64,000 nucleotides of DNA from Tetraselmis striata (taxonomy: Eukaryota > Chlorophyta > Chlorodendrophyceae > Chlorodendrales > Chlorodendraceae): NCBI GenBank assembly GCA_006384855.1, contig VCJN01001379.1:1-64000 (forward strand), written 5' to 3'. Below, piece after piece: positions 1-11,136 of the stretch; position 1 is the first letter of the stretch; every line of letters starts with the position of its first letter. Both the position numbers and the translations under genes were made by a program. The notes under the pieces were generated by a model. That model saw only the letters and a program-made list of their open reading frames with translations, was not told where the DNA came from and ran no database searches.

Positions 1-280
1 GACTGTGGTCAGATACCCTAGCAATGTCATTGTGGGAGCAGAGTTCATGGGGCAACCTGAAATACAGCGAGGTGTGCACTATATTACCTAACATCTAGGG
101 GCCCTTGTCCTACTGTGGAAAGCATACCAGAGAACTGCCTAGTGATACTCAAATGATTGTAGTAATATATGCTTATAAAACGGCTTCAGCCGGCACAGAT
201 TCAAATACCACATGCATGCAAAAGATGCTCGAGGGGTAGAGCAGCCTGGTGTAGGTGCGACAACGAGCTAGGTGAGTACA
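1..280. other. Left-edge sequence, possible PRP18 3' UTR or last exon
   Basis: No independent gene is recognised. On the minus strand an acceptor ending CACCAG near 256 is followed by a short open stretch (AALPLEHLLHACGI then stop) that could be a terminal PRP18 exon. This is inference from a splice-site pattern only. Confidence 0.25.
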
Positions 281-3200
281 TTATAACATAGCATCGAGTA
301 CATGCACGCACATGTCTCCCTTAATTCCCTTACAGAAAACGAGAGGGGGCACCTTGACCGTCCCGTCCTTCTCCATGAAGTGCGGCGCATCCGGAAGGGC
401 GAGCACCTCCTTCTTCAGCCCCGCGGCCTCGCTGGCCAAGAGCGCCTTCTTGTCGCTGCCGCCACCGGCGGCGCCCAGCCCCTGAGGCGGTCCAGAAGCC
501 AGCGTCACAGGGCATCAAAGGAATTGTCAATCGGCTGGCCAGGGCTGCGGTTGACAAAAAGGGGCAAGGTGATCGGGATGATCAGGTGTGTGGGGGGGGG
601 GGGGGGGGGGAGAGGGGGGGGGCACCGCATGGTCAAAGCCGCCAAAGTCGACGCAGCGGGAGGGGTCGGTAGGATAGGCGCGCTGCGTCCAGGTGATGAG
701 CCGCTTCATGCCCTGTTTTTTTGAGATAAGCACAGCCAAAAGGGACCGGGGGGGGGGGGGGGGGGGGGCACGGTCAGCCAGCTGCGCAAGCCTGGGAGCA
801 AGCGCCGTATGGCCGGGACTGGGCAGCCAAGCCAGGTGATGGTGGCATGGACCGCAAAGTTGTAGCACAGCAACGCCATGAGACAGCGCAGAGGAGACAC
901 ATTGATGGCTGGAGCAATTCAGGAGGTCGCATTACTGGCCTGCTCCAATACATATATGGGCAAAAATGTTCAAACGCCGGTGACAACCCTGCCGAACTGA
1001 GAGAGTAGTGACTACACTGTGCGTTAAAAACCTCAGCACGAGGCTTGATGATTTGAACACAGTTGTTTCCTGCCTCCAAGCCAGCACAGCCCGCCCAGCA
1101 CCTGCAGGTACTTGCGCGTCGCCTCATCGTTCATGATATGCGCCTGGCCGTTGCAGCTGAAGGAAATCTTCTCGCGAGCGGAGCGCTCGTGGATGCCGAC
1201 GCTGGTGACACCGATGGGCCAGGGCGCATTGCCGACGGAGATGCGCATGTACACGTCGTAAGCCTTCAGGTAGTTGCGCTCCTTCATCGCCTGCGTAGAC
1301 CAGGCCGTGGCAAGAAAGGAGACGGACGAATTAAAGAGGGCGGAGGGGGGGTTCATAAGCTGTCCCGCCAGCAGATGTCCAAAGAGAGAGCCTTGGCAGG
1401 GCATTAAAAGTCTCAGCCGGGTACAGAGTCCTACCACCGCGTGAGTGTCACACGCTATGTAGTGCCCCGATTGTAGCCCACTCCATGCATGCAGGGTATG
1501 AGAGTGGTAGAAGAGCTTCATGCGCCGGGGCAGGGGGAGACAAGGGGCGCGCACCGACACCATCATGTGCAGCCCCAGCCGCACTTCCGGGTGGATGTCC
1601 CCCCTCTTCAGCGCTCCCACCAGCGGCTTGAAGAACTTCTTGGTCTGCGCATGGATATTGGTCGCCTGGGAGCGGATGCAACGCCAGGCGCCGGGCGTCA
1701 GGGTGAGGGCCAATCCTGGGGTGAGTGTCCACAGGATGCGGACGCCCAACTTGCCGCAAGGGAAGGCGGGAGGGGGGAAGGAGCGCAAAGTGTGCACCCC
1801 CGTGCACATGGTATCCAGGGAAGGAGGACCGCAGCGACTTGCAAAACAAAGCATAGGCCATTTTAAAACTTTTGTCATCAACTGACTTTATCATGGCGCC
1901 GTCAAGGCGAAAAGAACAGAGCGCACCATGACCCGCCCAGCATGACCAGTAGGAAATATGTATGAAACCATAACGAATGTTCCTGCAGGTCGGATGCAGC
2001 TGCTTTTTAAGGCTCATACTGTGGGTTCCTATACATAGACTTGGACGGTCCCAGGTGAATGACAAAAAACACCGCACAGTCACTCAAATGGATGGGCGCG
2101 TGTACTGGCAGCTGCACCGTTTCCGCCCTATCCTCCTGCCGCTGCTGCCACGGCTGATGCTGATGCTTTGCATGGGGGGGGGGTCCTGCCCGCGCGGCCA
2201 GGTTAGGCACGCCGCACCTGGCTGCCAATCATGGAGCGCTTCACACCCTCTGGGCGCTGGGCCAGATCGTCCTCCCACTCCTTCATCCACCCCCCGATCT
2301 GAAGGGAAAGGAAGGGGGGGCATTAGTCGCGATGGCCACGGCGGCCGTGCCCTGGGCTGTGCTCCACCTGGGGCGGGCAGAGGCGGGCAGGGGACAGCGT
2401 TGCTTGAGGGAGCGCGTGTCTACCGCTTGCATGATCTTCTCATCCGCCGTCATCACCTCCTCGCGCTGCTTGTCCTTGAGGCGGTCTGCCGCCTTGGTGA
2501 ACATGGCCATCATCGCCTCCTGCTCCTCCTCCTCCTTGGACTTCTTGTCCACCTCGCGCATCCGCTTTTCCGCTGCTTGGCGCTCCGCCTCGCGCAGCCG
2601 CTCCTTCTCCATCTCCTGGAACAGGTTGCCCTGTTGCCCGCCCACGTGCTCATCGCCAATGTCCAGCTCCTCCTCCGCCTGCAACCCCGCCGCATCCAGC
2701 CGGCGCGTCACACTCAGCCAAGCCCGTGACCAGGGAGCCCCACTTACAGCACCCCTATGCGGAGGAAGGGGGGGGGGGGGGGGGGGCACCTTGAGCAGAC
2801 GATGCAGCCGCTCCAGATCGCTTTCCCCGAACAGCGTGGCCGGCTGCCGCAGCAGCCTCAGCCGCCGGATGATCTCCTCCTTTGTGAGCGCCTCCAGCTG
2901 CTTCTCCAGCTCTTGTTTCTAGTGGTTACCCAGGGAGGGAGATAGGGGCGTGTGTATGGGGGGACTCAGCGCTGCCTCCCTGAGCTCTCATGCGCCTGGC
3001 CATAGCGGGGCCACTCGGAGCACCTCTCCTATTCTTTAGGGGAGGCTTACTGGAGAGGGGGTGGTGGTGGGGGGGGGGGGGGGGGTGCCGTCCCACCTGC
3101 AGCACGCGCCGGCTCTGCTCCGGCTGATCCGCGTCCGCGGCGCCCCGGTCGGGGGCGGGCTTGCGAGCCAGCTGCGCCGGGTACGCAACCATAGCCGTGC

Positions 3201-3493
3201 AACGCGGCACACTTCAGCTCAGCGCCCCGTGGGTGCGTATTCCAGGACACGAGACGATTCCCTGCCGGTGGCCGCCTTATCGGCCGCCTGCAACGGCGGG
3301 GGGTGAGAGCAGGCCGGGCCGAGCCTAGCGCTTACACAGCGCCGCGCACCTTCTTGGCCCGCTCCTGTTCCTCTTCCTCCCGCACCGCTCGCAGGCGCGC
3401 CTCCTCCAGCTCGCCGCGCTTCACATATTTACGCCCGCCGAACTCGCCCTCCTTCGCCTTGCGCTTGGCGGCCACCAGTGCCGCGAGGTCCAT
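281..3493 (-). CDS. PRP18: Pre-mRNA-splicing factor 18 (PRP18/PRPF18), nine exons
   Basis: Second-step spliceosomal factor associated with U5/Slu7 in the nucleus. Exons read on the minus strand: 3350-3493 (start [18 protein letters not shown]), 3097-3171, 2790-2918 ([20 protein letters not shown], the PRP4/SFM-like motif), 2424-2678 (Glu/Lys-rich coil), 2218-2298 ([13 protein letters not shown]), 1561-1665, 1102-1290 ([19 protein letters not shown], the PRP18 signature), 626-712 ([14 protein letters not shown]) and 353-481 ([11 protein letters not shown], matching the plant-type tail after the animal C-terminus). All junctions are phase 0 and the exons sum to 398 residues. The start ATG begins exon 1 and matches the family N-terminus. 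The 3' end is uncertain. Reading through donor GTGCCCCC at 348-352 gives 22 more residues and a stop at 281; alternatively an exon near 220-255 follows. Family membership is certain by sequence; exon 2 and the last exon are the least certain. Confidence 0.94.
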
Positions 3494-5750
3494 TGTCGCG
3501 CCGCGCGAGACAATGGGAGGCCGCCCGTTCCCGCGGTCTGTGATGCCGGCAGTGGAGGGCGCCGCCCCGCGCCGTTGCTGCCGTCGATTATCTCGCCGGA
3601 CCGTCCGCCTAGCCCTGATTCTGGCAATGCAGACCTTGTCAGTAGGAGTGTTGTGCGAGCTGCTGGGCCGACTGGAGCAGATTACGGTAGGAATACTGGA
3701 AACCCAGCGTCGTCCAATCGTTAGCATGTGTCTCTGACGAGTGCTCATCTGCCTAATATCTATAGAACTTTTTGGTTACAGGGAGAGCGTCCGGAGAATG
3801 CACGCAAAGTACTGGGGGAGGATCTGCCTAATATCTGCTACCGTATGTGCTTGACCTCGCCGTCCCTGCGCTGCGCTATGGTACCAGTAGTCGCTACTCG
3901 TCCTTTTCTGTATGGACGATTTCTCTAATGTTGCATCTAGCACATGTGGTAAAGAACTTTTTGGTTACAGGGAGAGCGTCCATAGTCGCTAATATAATGT
4001 AATCATAGTTGTAGCGCTACTCAGCCTTTCGACGCGCGTATTTCATGGGGTGGGTTGTTCCATCACAAAACCATATTTATCACAGCCATTTTTTTATATT
4101 GACACTACCTCTATAGTGAATATTCCGGGCCCCTCGCCCTGTTTACTAGGGATATGTGGTTAAGCACTGAACACACTCGTTTATCGCCGTCTCCCCGTCT
4201 AACTACATGGGGGTTCATTATAGGGGGATTCATTATAGATGAGTAGGTGGTGTCACTGTATATATCCATGGGTGGGAAGGTAAAGTACGGATGAAGGTAA
4301 AGTACTACGTGTGACAGGGGGGCGGAGGCGCCGGAAGGGCAAAGCACTAGGGCCGGCGGGCGCGTGCTATTTCGCCCGCCTTGCAGCAAGGCTGATTGGC
4401 ATTGTGAAGCCGTATGTCGAACATACGTTCAAGCGGCAAGACAAAGGCAAGGGCAATGCCAAGCAACCTCCCCGGCCACCCATAATTATGCAGATACCGC
4501 ACTGTAAGTTGCCAGAGTTCATGCAGATATCCCAAGTAAAGCTACGCACTTGCATGATGAGTGTCCGATCAAATCCAAGGTGCAGCTAATAGCAGCCAAC
4601 CACGTCCGTTGGAGACATCCTCTTGCCCAACCCTCTCCCATCAGCTGGACGCATATGCGGGCATGACATCCCTCATGGCTTTCATGGGCTTGGACGGCGA
4701 GCCAACTGCATACATGACAGCGGTGCTGGACCTCGATCACCCCCTCTCGTGGACCATGGCAGCGGGGGATGACCTCGATTTCCCCCTCCCCCTTTCCCTC
4801 CCCCGCATGGGGCTCGGACGCACGAGGATCCGGAGTACCATCGCATTTCCCACTTTCCGCATTTTAAGTGCCTACTTTATGGTGTTAGCGCCACCCCTTG
4901 TGATTCCCATTTCGGCTGCGCGTGTAAGGCGATGGGGGCATCATTGTTGGAGAATGTGCTCTGGCTATGGCACGTGATGCCCCACCGCTTATCTGTCGAT
5001 GCGAAGATGGACGACATGGCGCGCGCGGCGCATGCAAGACTGATGCGAATACTTTAGTATATTACTGCCTTTGCATTCCAGTCCGCAGTAGCAGTAGTGT
5101 ATGAGCACGCGCGCAGCAGCTAGTTGCGCCAAGCCGCCCCCCGCGCGCACTTGCGCGCCTAGTGCGGCTTGCCTGTCGCTCGCCCCTTCGGGGCTGTGTG
5201 ACCACTTTCTTGTCTCAACAGCTTGCCGCCTCGCTGCACCTCACTGCACCTCGCTCCGGGCGAGCTATGCACAGCCATGCCTATGGGGTTCCGCGGGTTA
5301 GGTTATGGCCTCTCACACGTCAGAACGTGTACATACTTAGGTATTCGATCTCGCTCCGGGCGAGTATCCTCGAGCCCAGAAGGTCGAGCGGGGCTACAAG
5401 AGTCCCGCACAATGGTTGGCCTCCGGGGCCGAACGGAGCTTCTGGAGCCCCGAACAGTCACCTATCGGTAGAATCGCATTGTCTTTTTCATATTTTCAGT
5501 GTTTTAGTGTAGAACACTTTTCGAAAACGACGGAGCGTTGGAGCGTTATTACTGGCGTTGGGAGACATACCGCCGCCCACCGCACTCGACAGCTGGAACC
5601 CCGACCACCGAGTTCACCTTTGATTACCGCCAGCCTTGCTTGGGCAGCCTAGCTATCGCAGGTGCGGGGGCTTGGCGCCGAGCGGAGCGTGAGCGCGTGC
5701 GCGGCGCAGCGGTAGAGTGCACTTACATGCACCAAAGCCGGAGACGGAGG
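3494..5750. other. Intergenic region, no gene recognised
   Basis: Upstream of PRP18 and upstream of the copia fragment. Short open frames are present (for example 4311-4589 and 4561-4977, plus), but none resembles a family I know. The region holds short direct repeats (3747-3981). It also has two copies of a 15-nt self-complementary motif, CTCGCTCCGGGCGAG, near 5250 and 5350. A GGTTCATTA-type motif at 4204-4240 recurs at 37,762-37,788. It may include retroelement LTR or UTR debris. Confidence 0.5.
3747..3981. repeat. Short direct repeats (29 bp and 15 bp units)
   Basis: A 29-bp block containing GAACTTTTTGGTTACAGGGA occurs at 3764-3792 and again at 3953-3981. A 15-bp block ATCTGCCTAATATCT occurs at 3747-3761 and 3822-3836. 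The nested order looks like a degraded tandem duplication or the ends of a small element. No coding content. Confidence 0.75.
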
Positions 5751-5751
5751 C

Positions 5752-7290
5752 GTGCATATGCGGCGCGGCGGAAGCGTGCACTCAGAGGTACCGGAGCCGG
5801 AGGCAGGGGCGGACAGACAATTGGAAATTCAGCCTACCGCCAGCGACAGCGTTCCCTTGGTGGACCCTGGACCCGGATTCTCAACCATGGTGGACTTTGA
5901 ATCCGGAACAGATGATGAGGGGCCTCCTCCTAGATTCGGCAATCCGAGAGGTTCCGAGCACGAGATGCGAACGCAGTTCACACAGCTGGAGCAACGTCAA
6001 TATAATCATTACTCCGACCTGCACGAGTTGGCGATGTATCTCAGCTAGCAGCAACAAGACATGCAACAGATGTTGGCATCAGTCTTAAAGCAACCACCGC
6101 TACCCCCCACGGCCGTGGCGCCGCCCGAACGACGGTCCGACATAGGTAGTTATCTTGGCGGGCCGCAGGCAGAAGCGTACCGCTCTCGTCCGGCAGCTCG
6201 TCGTCAGACGATCAATGCGGCTAATTAACCTAGCGGATGGGAAGTCTTGGCGGAAAGGCATGACCCGCGGATTGGACTAGATATCTCGTACTGTAAAACT
6301 TGACGCCCCGAAACTGACTCGACCCATGGGATTCGCCGAGTGGAAAGAAGCATTCGTGTCGTTCGCCACTCTCATGATTCCCGAGCTACTGGCTCAAATG
6401 GTGCTGAAGGTGATGATCCCGAGATCAACCTGGCACAACAACGGTACTTGTCTGGTGCAAATGACACTACTGGGGCACACCGAGGCACGGTCCGAGCTAC
6501 GGCTGCTTAAGACTCAACCGCAACCAACCACGGCGTTGTGGCATGGGCCAACCTCTGTAATCGTCTCGACAGGCACTACACGATGAACCTCCTGAACGAG
6601 ATGATGCGACCTCTGGACCAATCCAAGGAGACACGCATCAAGTGGCTCGACGCGAAGTGGGCGGCAGTGACCGCGTACGACGCGGCCATGGCGGCTGACG
6701 ACCGACTCCGCGATTCGATGATCATCCAAGCTGTGCTAAAGAGCATACCATCTCCGGGCGGGTACATCACCATCAAGACCATTGTGGCCTCCGCTCTCTA
6801 TCTACACCAGTGCGACGCCGCAGCGGTATTCGCTGAGCTACGATACCACGCGGGCCTTGACGGCGGCACGGAGAGTCCTCCTCCTCCCATCGCACCACCG
6901 GCAACTATATAAGTCGCTGGGACATTCTTCACGGGTCCAACTGCCGGCAAGGAGAAGTCTCGAGGCAAATTCTGCAAGTCCCCGTTATTTGGCAACTGCG
7001 CCTCGTGCGGCGAGAAACACATGACCAGCCAGTGCACCGCCAGCGACTCTGCGATGGTGGCGTTTCAACGCACCAAAATCAAGACACTGAAACTCAAGTA
7101 CCCCGGAGTAAGCCGAGAGCAGACCGGCGATTGGAGCAGTTATGGCAACGCTGCCGGAAGAACCCATCGACGATGATGCTGAGTCGTCCAGCGACGACAT
7201 GACCCCCGAGGAGGAGGAGAAAGTTCTACCGCCCAGAGCCGCCCACACTCCAAACTGCCTTCATGTCGGCGTGCAGAGCGGCGCAGGTGT
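5752..7290 (+). pseudogene. Ty1/copia-type gag remnant with zinc knuckle
   Basis: Broken gag of an LTR retrotransposon. A segment at 5752-6048 is followed by frameshifts and stops. The gag (UBN2-like) core lies at 6538-6912 (WANLCNRLDRHYTMNLLNEM ... DRLRDSMIIQAVLKSIPSP). A nucleic-acid-binding knuckle follows at about 6976-7035, CASCGEKHMTSQC, that is C-x2-C-x3-H-x4-C, one residue shorter than the usual C-x2-C-x4-H-x4-C. An acidic stretch (DDDAESSSDDMTPEEEE) precedes the protease remnant downstream in another frame. The parts are in the correct copia order, but at least three frame changes make it non-functional. No LTR could be delimited. Confidence 0.75.
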
Positions 7291-7295
7291 GGGGT

Positions 7296-7875
7296 AAGCA
7301 TGGGTGATGGATCCAGCGTGCGCACCCGAGAACGTTACGGCGTACCAGTCCGATTTCGAGTCGTTTCGTCACGAGCCCCATCGCGTCAAATTCGTGGAAG
7401 TGAGCTCTCCCATCGAAGGCAATGGCATGGTTCGCATCCGCCGGGTACCCCTACGGGCTGGAGGCACATGCGTGTTTCGCGTGCCAGCGGTTTACTGCCC
7501 CTCGCTTATTGACACCAATGCAATGGGAGTTGGCAAACTGTTGAGCCAATCATGGTTTCAACAAAATCTACCATGTGGCATCACTTACCCCGGCCAAGCC
7601 TACTATGGCACCATCACCCTTGCGGCAGGAGTGGTGCGCCTAAGACGCTGCTCCGGACTCTACATGATGGACCCGGTCTCGGCGGACGAAGCTACTCAGC
7701 TCCATGTGGAGCGGACATCCCCCGTCGCCATGCTGACGCAAGCTGTTAAGGATGATGCCATTCTGTGGCTCAAACGGCCAGGTCATCCGGGCATGGGCAC
7801 GGTACATGCACAGCATGATAATGGCGTGCCAGCCGTACCTGCGTTTCCGGCGGTTGTAAGGAACATTCAATGTCA
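7296..7875 (+). pseudogene. Ty1/copia pol fragment: protease remnant plus GAG-pre-integrase
   Basis: Open from about 7304 to 7957. The copia protease pattern is recognisable (WVMDPACAPENVTAYQSDFE, then VSSPIEGNGMVRIRRVPLR and CPSLIDTNAMGVGKLLSQSW), followed by GLYMMD and the GAG-pre-integrase motif ILWLKRPGHPGMGTV. The expected catalytic D-S/T-G is D-P-A, so the protease should be dead. Homology stops near 7875. Integrase, RT and RNase H of this element are absent. It follows the gag remnant directly and belongs to the same insertion. Confidence 0.8.
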
Positions 7876-8211
7876 CTCATATGTTCGTAACGACTCGTCC
7901 TTACGAATTCACGTTACATATTTGAAGTTGGCAGTCATTATCATGTGCCGAATTTAATATCGAAATTAGAATAGTATCCGGTATGACAGTGTATGACTGT
8001 ATCAGTTGTCTTTGGTGGTGATTTTGCTCGGAAAAAGGGGGGGCGGGAAATCTTTCTTCCGGAAAAAAAATCTAGTCTAATAGTACTTTGAACATTACTC
8101 GTAGATGCCCCGATGTCGTAGGCGACAGCGCCGGCGCAGCTGACTCGATACCGGTACGGTACAGTAGCGGCCGATGGGGAGACAAACCGCCGCAATGCAT
8201 GCATCCTCTAA
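7876..8211. other. Spacer after the copia fragment
   Basis: No gene or repeat recognised. AT-richer than its surroundings, with short G and A runs near 8035-8070. Confidence 0.5.
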
Positions 8212-8410
8212 GCTTTGTTCATGGGGTTTCAAGAACTAACCAACTGTTCTTGTGCGACCCATCTAGTCAATCTGTTTCGTGTTTCAAACGGTTTTTACCG
8301 GTACCCTGCGGGCGGCCTTCTCGCCCGCGAGCCTTGCGACGGGCATGGTCGGGGAGCTACTTAGGACAGCCACCAGCAGCTCGTCTGCCATCCTCCCACT
8401 CGCTGCCTTC
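8212..8410 (+). repeat. Diverged third copy of the 208-bp repeat family (A3)
   Basis: Aligns along its length with the identical pair at 52,314-52,521 and 54,409-54,616. A 42-nt core (8351-8392, containing AGCTACTTAGGACAGCCACC) is identical in all three. The upstream half is strongly diverged but still has hairpin potential: GCGGGCG pairs with CGCCCGC around a 7-nt loop at about 8308-8330. It sits just upstream of the Cys-rich gene remnant. Confidence 0.85.
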
Positions 8411-8429
8411 CACCGCGGAGGAGGACTAG

Positions 8430-9787
8430 GTGGTGGAGAGCCTTGCTGCGCTGAAGGCGGGCCCAGCCGCCGCCGCCGGCACGCAGCCACCGCCCTCAAC
8501 TCCCACCATATCCACCTTCCCGAAAAGCTATGAGGCCGGTGTTGCCCCTATCATGTGCACTACTGTTGACGGCATATTCCAGCGTCTTATGTGGGCGAGC
8601 CAGCGCATTCAGACACACACTCCTGCAGACAGCCGGTCTATGCCGACACTCCTCAAACGTCTGCAGGATATCGACCCAACTCAGGAATCCTTGAAGCTGA
8701 GTGCTGGACTCCAGCTCAACCAATGAGCATCATGAGCTGCGCCGCGTCATTGACAACCACACCATTGGGCGGGCCTACATGAGGCAGTACTTCAAGCAGC
8801 CATTGGTGGACGACTGCCAGTGCAAGGCGTGCTAGCTTGGCCTGGGGGGCGCACTGCGCTTGACAATTGCAATATATGCGGATATCGTCAACCACATGGT
8901 ACCCCTGCCTGCTGCCTATCCCTGAGGTGACCTGTGACAGCATCAAGGACGATGTGCATTACATGCCATTCGAGGAGGCAGTCCATCACGAGTACACCAC
9001 AGCACACCGGCCTTCATTCAACGCCAGCAAGAGACGGGACTGGTATGTGTTGGGGACGGCAAAGCATGCAGCTGACTGCTCATAAGGAGGACATGGCCAC
9101 CACGGAGCTGGCGCCCAACCTGCTGAAAGGCAAGTATGTCATGGGTGTGGTTACCTGCAAAGACTGCATGAGGCCCCGCTGCATGTACTCCTTAACGCAC
9201 CCACGGAACATGGAGCCAACAGCCACTGCGGTGGATGGGAAGAAGGTGCAGCCCAACGTGACGGAGAAGGCGGAGTGCAAGCAGTATTCCCTGCAGAACT
9301 TCCAGGCAGCTGGTGAGCACAACAACTTCTTGCGCGGCATGCAACATTTTGATGACGACCATCCGCTACATGGAGTGCTGGTGACACGCAGCAACATCGC
9401 CTGTGGATCTCCAGTGGACTTTGAGTACTACTCTACGCAGACCAAGAGGGCTATCTGGTTTGATGCCACTACATGTGCCTGGTGCGCAGGTGTGCATGGG
9501 GAGGGTACCAGTAGTCGGGCATTACATGACTTCTGGCACACTGTGATACCTGCAAGTCCCAGGGTGCCAAGCCATTGGTGAGGGCGCAGAGGCACATGGC
9601 AGCTGAGCGAGAGGAGGCTTCTCGGAAGCGTGCGGCCCGTTCTAACAAGCAGCGCCATGACAAGGAGCCAGTTGAGCAGCACGCGGAGGAGGCAGCCAAG
9701 CCTCAGCAGCGGCCAAAGCAGCCTCGCAATGCCAGGTCCAGCAGAGGCAGGAAGCCACGGACTGCCAATATTGCAACCAGCCATTGA
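8430..9787 (+). pseudogene. Uncharacterised Cys-rich protein, frame-broken
   Basis: Function unknown. Coding segments in changing frames appear to form one protein: 8430-8726 (FPKSYEAGVAPIMCTTVDGI), about 8716-8835 (VIDNHTIGRAYMRQYFKQPL, then CQCKAC), 8920-9085 (SIKDDVHYMPFEEAVHHEYT), 9090-9580 (GVVTCKDCMRPRCMYS, FDATTCAWCAG) and 9555-9787 (HCDTCKSQGAKPL plus a basic tail). Paired Cys motifs (TCKDC, CAWC, CDTC) suggest zinc binding. I recall the pattern CxxCxxPRCxYS from uncharacterised, probably transposon-linked proteins of invertebrates and algae; that is memory, not a search result. The breaks could be short introns or decay; decay seems likelier. Confidence 0.55.
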
Positions 9788-10833
9788 CTAGGAGGCGCAG
9801 CAAACGGCATTATGTAGATTGCATTCAGATGTGTCCATCATGTGTTGCACGTACAATGAATGGCATGGTAGGCTGTCTCATACAGTCGGGCGGGTTTGGG
9901 GTTGATAATACAAACAGCATTGCCATTTATTACATTCATCATCTATGTGCCATATTCATCTATGTGCCGTGGTCTTCTATGCATCCTCATGCATCTGTAT
10001 TAACGGCATGCCTGCTGCCCCAGCCTTGTCCACAGTACTGCTCAAAGTACTGCCACAGTCCCCCTTTTGCACCTGAAGGTGGGGGTGCCCAATACCTGAA
10101 CTTGTAGTACAGTGTACTGTACTGTTCATCTATAACATGTTTTTAGTTGCCCTGGCTGTTCCTGCATGCTTACAAGACACAAACATGATGTTTCCTTGTT
10201 ATTTGTTTATGGCAGTACTTTAGCAGTACTGCAGAGGAAGGAAGTATTTTTCCGAAGGGGGGGGGGGGGGGGCAAAAGGGGGGGGGGGGGGGGGGGGGGA
10301 TACCAAAGACAACGGATAATATCTTCCAGGTCTTAGTAGCAACGGCAACTAGGTAGCAACGCTGGAAATGCATGGTTGCATATGCCGTCAGACCATCTTA
10401 TTGCAGTATCTTACTTCGGCCCGGTCTTGACTTGTTACCAGGCACCAGGTAAGTCAAGAGGGTAAGGATTGCCGGTTCTTGACAACTACGGATTTATACA
10501 AGATATGTAGATAGCAGTTATTCTTGACAACTTATCAGGCAATATAGTATCTCCATACTCGCTCGGATTCGCTTTACCGGTTCTTGACAAGTAGATTCGT
10601 AATCGAATGGGTTAACCCCCCCCCCCCCACCCCCCCCGCCCCCGGCTCCGCCGACCCCCGCGCGCGCACGCCACTGTAAGAAGCTACAACCAGCAGAGAT
10701 AGCCTACTGCCAGTTTGTTTCAGCGAAACTATCGCGTACTTGTACGTGAAGGGATTACCAGGTTGTTCAAGTCCGATCTATGGCGTCCGCCACTCGCTAG
10801 TGTATATTCGCGCCCGAGCGGCAGTGCGTTCCT
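9788..10833. other. Intergenic region with short repeats and homopolymers
   Basis: No gene recognised. CATCTATGTGCC is repeated near 9940-9970. The block TTCTTGACAA occurs at 10,477, 10,521 and 10,581. Two long G runs lie at about 10,257-10,299, and a C-rich stretch at 10,616-10,645. It could be the 3' UTR of the upstream gene remnant plus the 5' flank of the ORF that follows. Confidence 0.5.
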
Positions 10834-11136
10834 ATGTCAGACTACGGGGAAGAACCCGTCGCCGAGCCGACTCTCATCTCGGCCCAAGCGGACCTACTCC
10901 GTGATCAATCCGAGGTGCTGCTACAATTTGCTAATTTGCTGACGCGGCTTACGACGGATCGTGAACGCGAAGCCGGAGGCAGCGGGGGATATGGTTCCAA
11001 CGCGACGAGGACGCGCGTCGAACGAGACAAGCGACAGGCAGCGGGGGAGCCGCAGTGCGTCGTCCCGACTCCTGACTTGCTAGAGCCAGCCCACGATGGC
11101 CGTACTGGTTCAAAATCAGTGAGTGCGGAGGATTAA
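10834..11136 (+). CDS. Unrecognised 100-residue ORF, possibly gag-like
   Basis: An ATG-initiated frame encoding an acidic, probably helical N-terminus (DLLRDQSEVLLQFANLLTRL) and a Gly/Arg-rich middle. I recognise no family. The helical start followed by a low-complexity basic part resembles the N-terminus of retroelement gag proteins in this window, but that is weak inference. No neighbour supports a host gene. Confidence 0.25.
   Translation: MSDYGEEPVAEPTLISAQADLLRDQSEVLLQFANLLTRLTTDREREAGGSGGYGSNATRTRVERDKRQAAGEPQCVVPTPDLLEPAHDGRTGSKSVSAED

Noticed and set aside
1033..1881. A 282-residue minus-strand ORF as a single exon
   Set aside because: It contains two real PRP18 exons (1102-1290 and 1561-1665) with intron sequence read through between them. 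Splicing gives the correct PRP18 protein.
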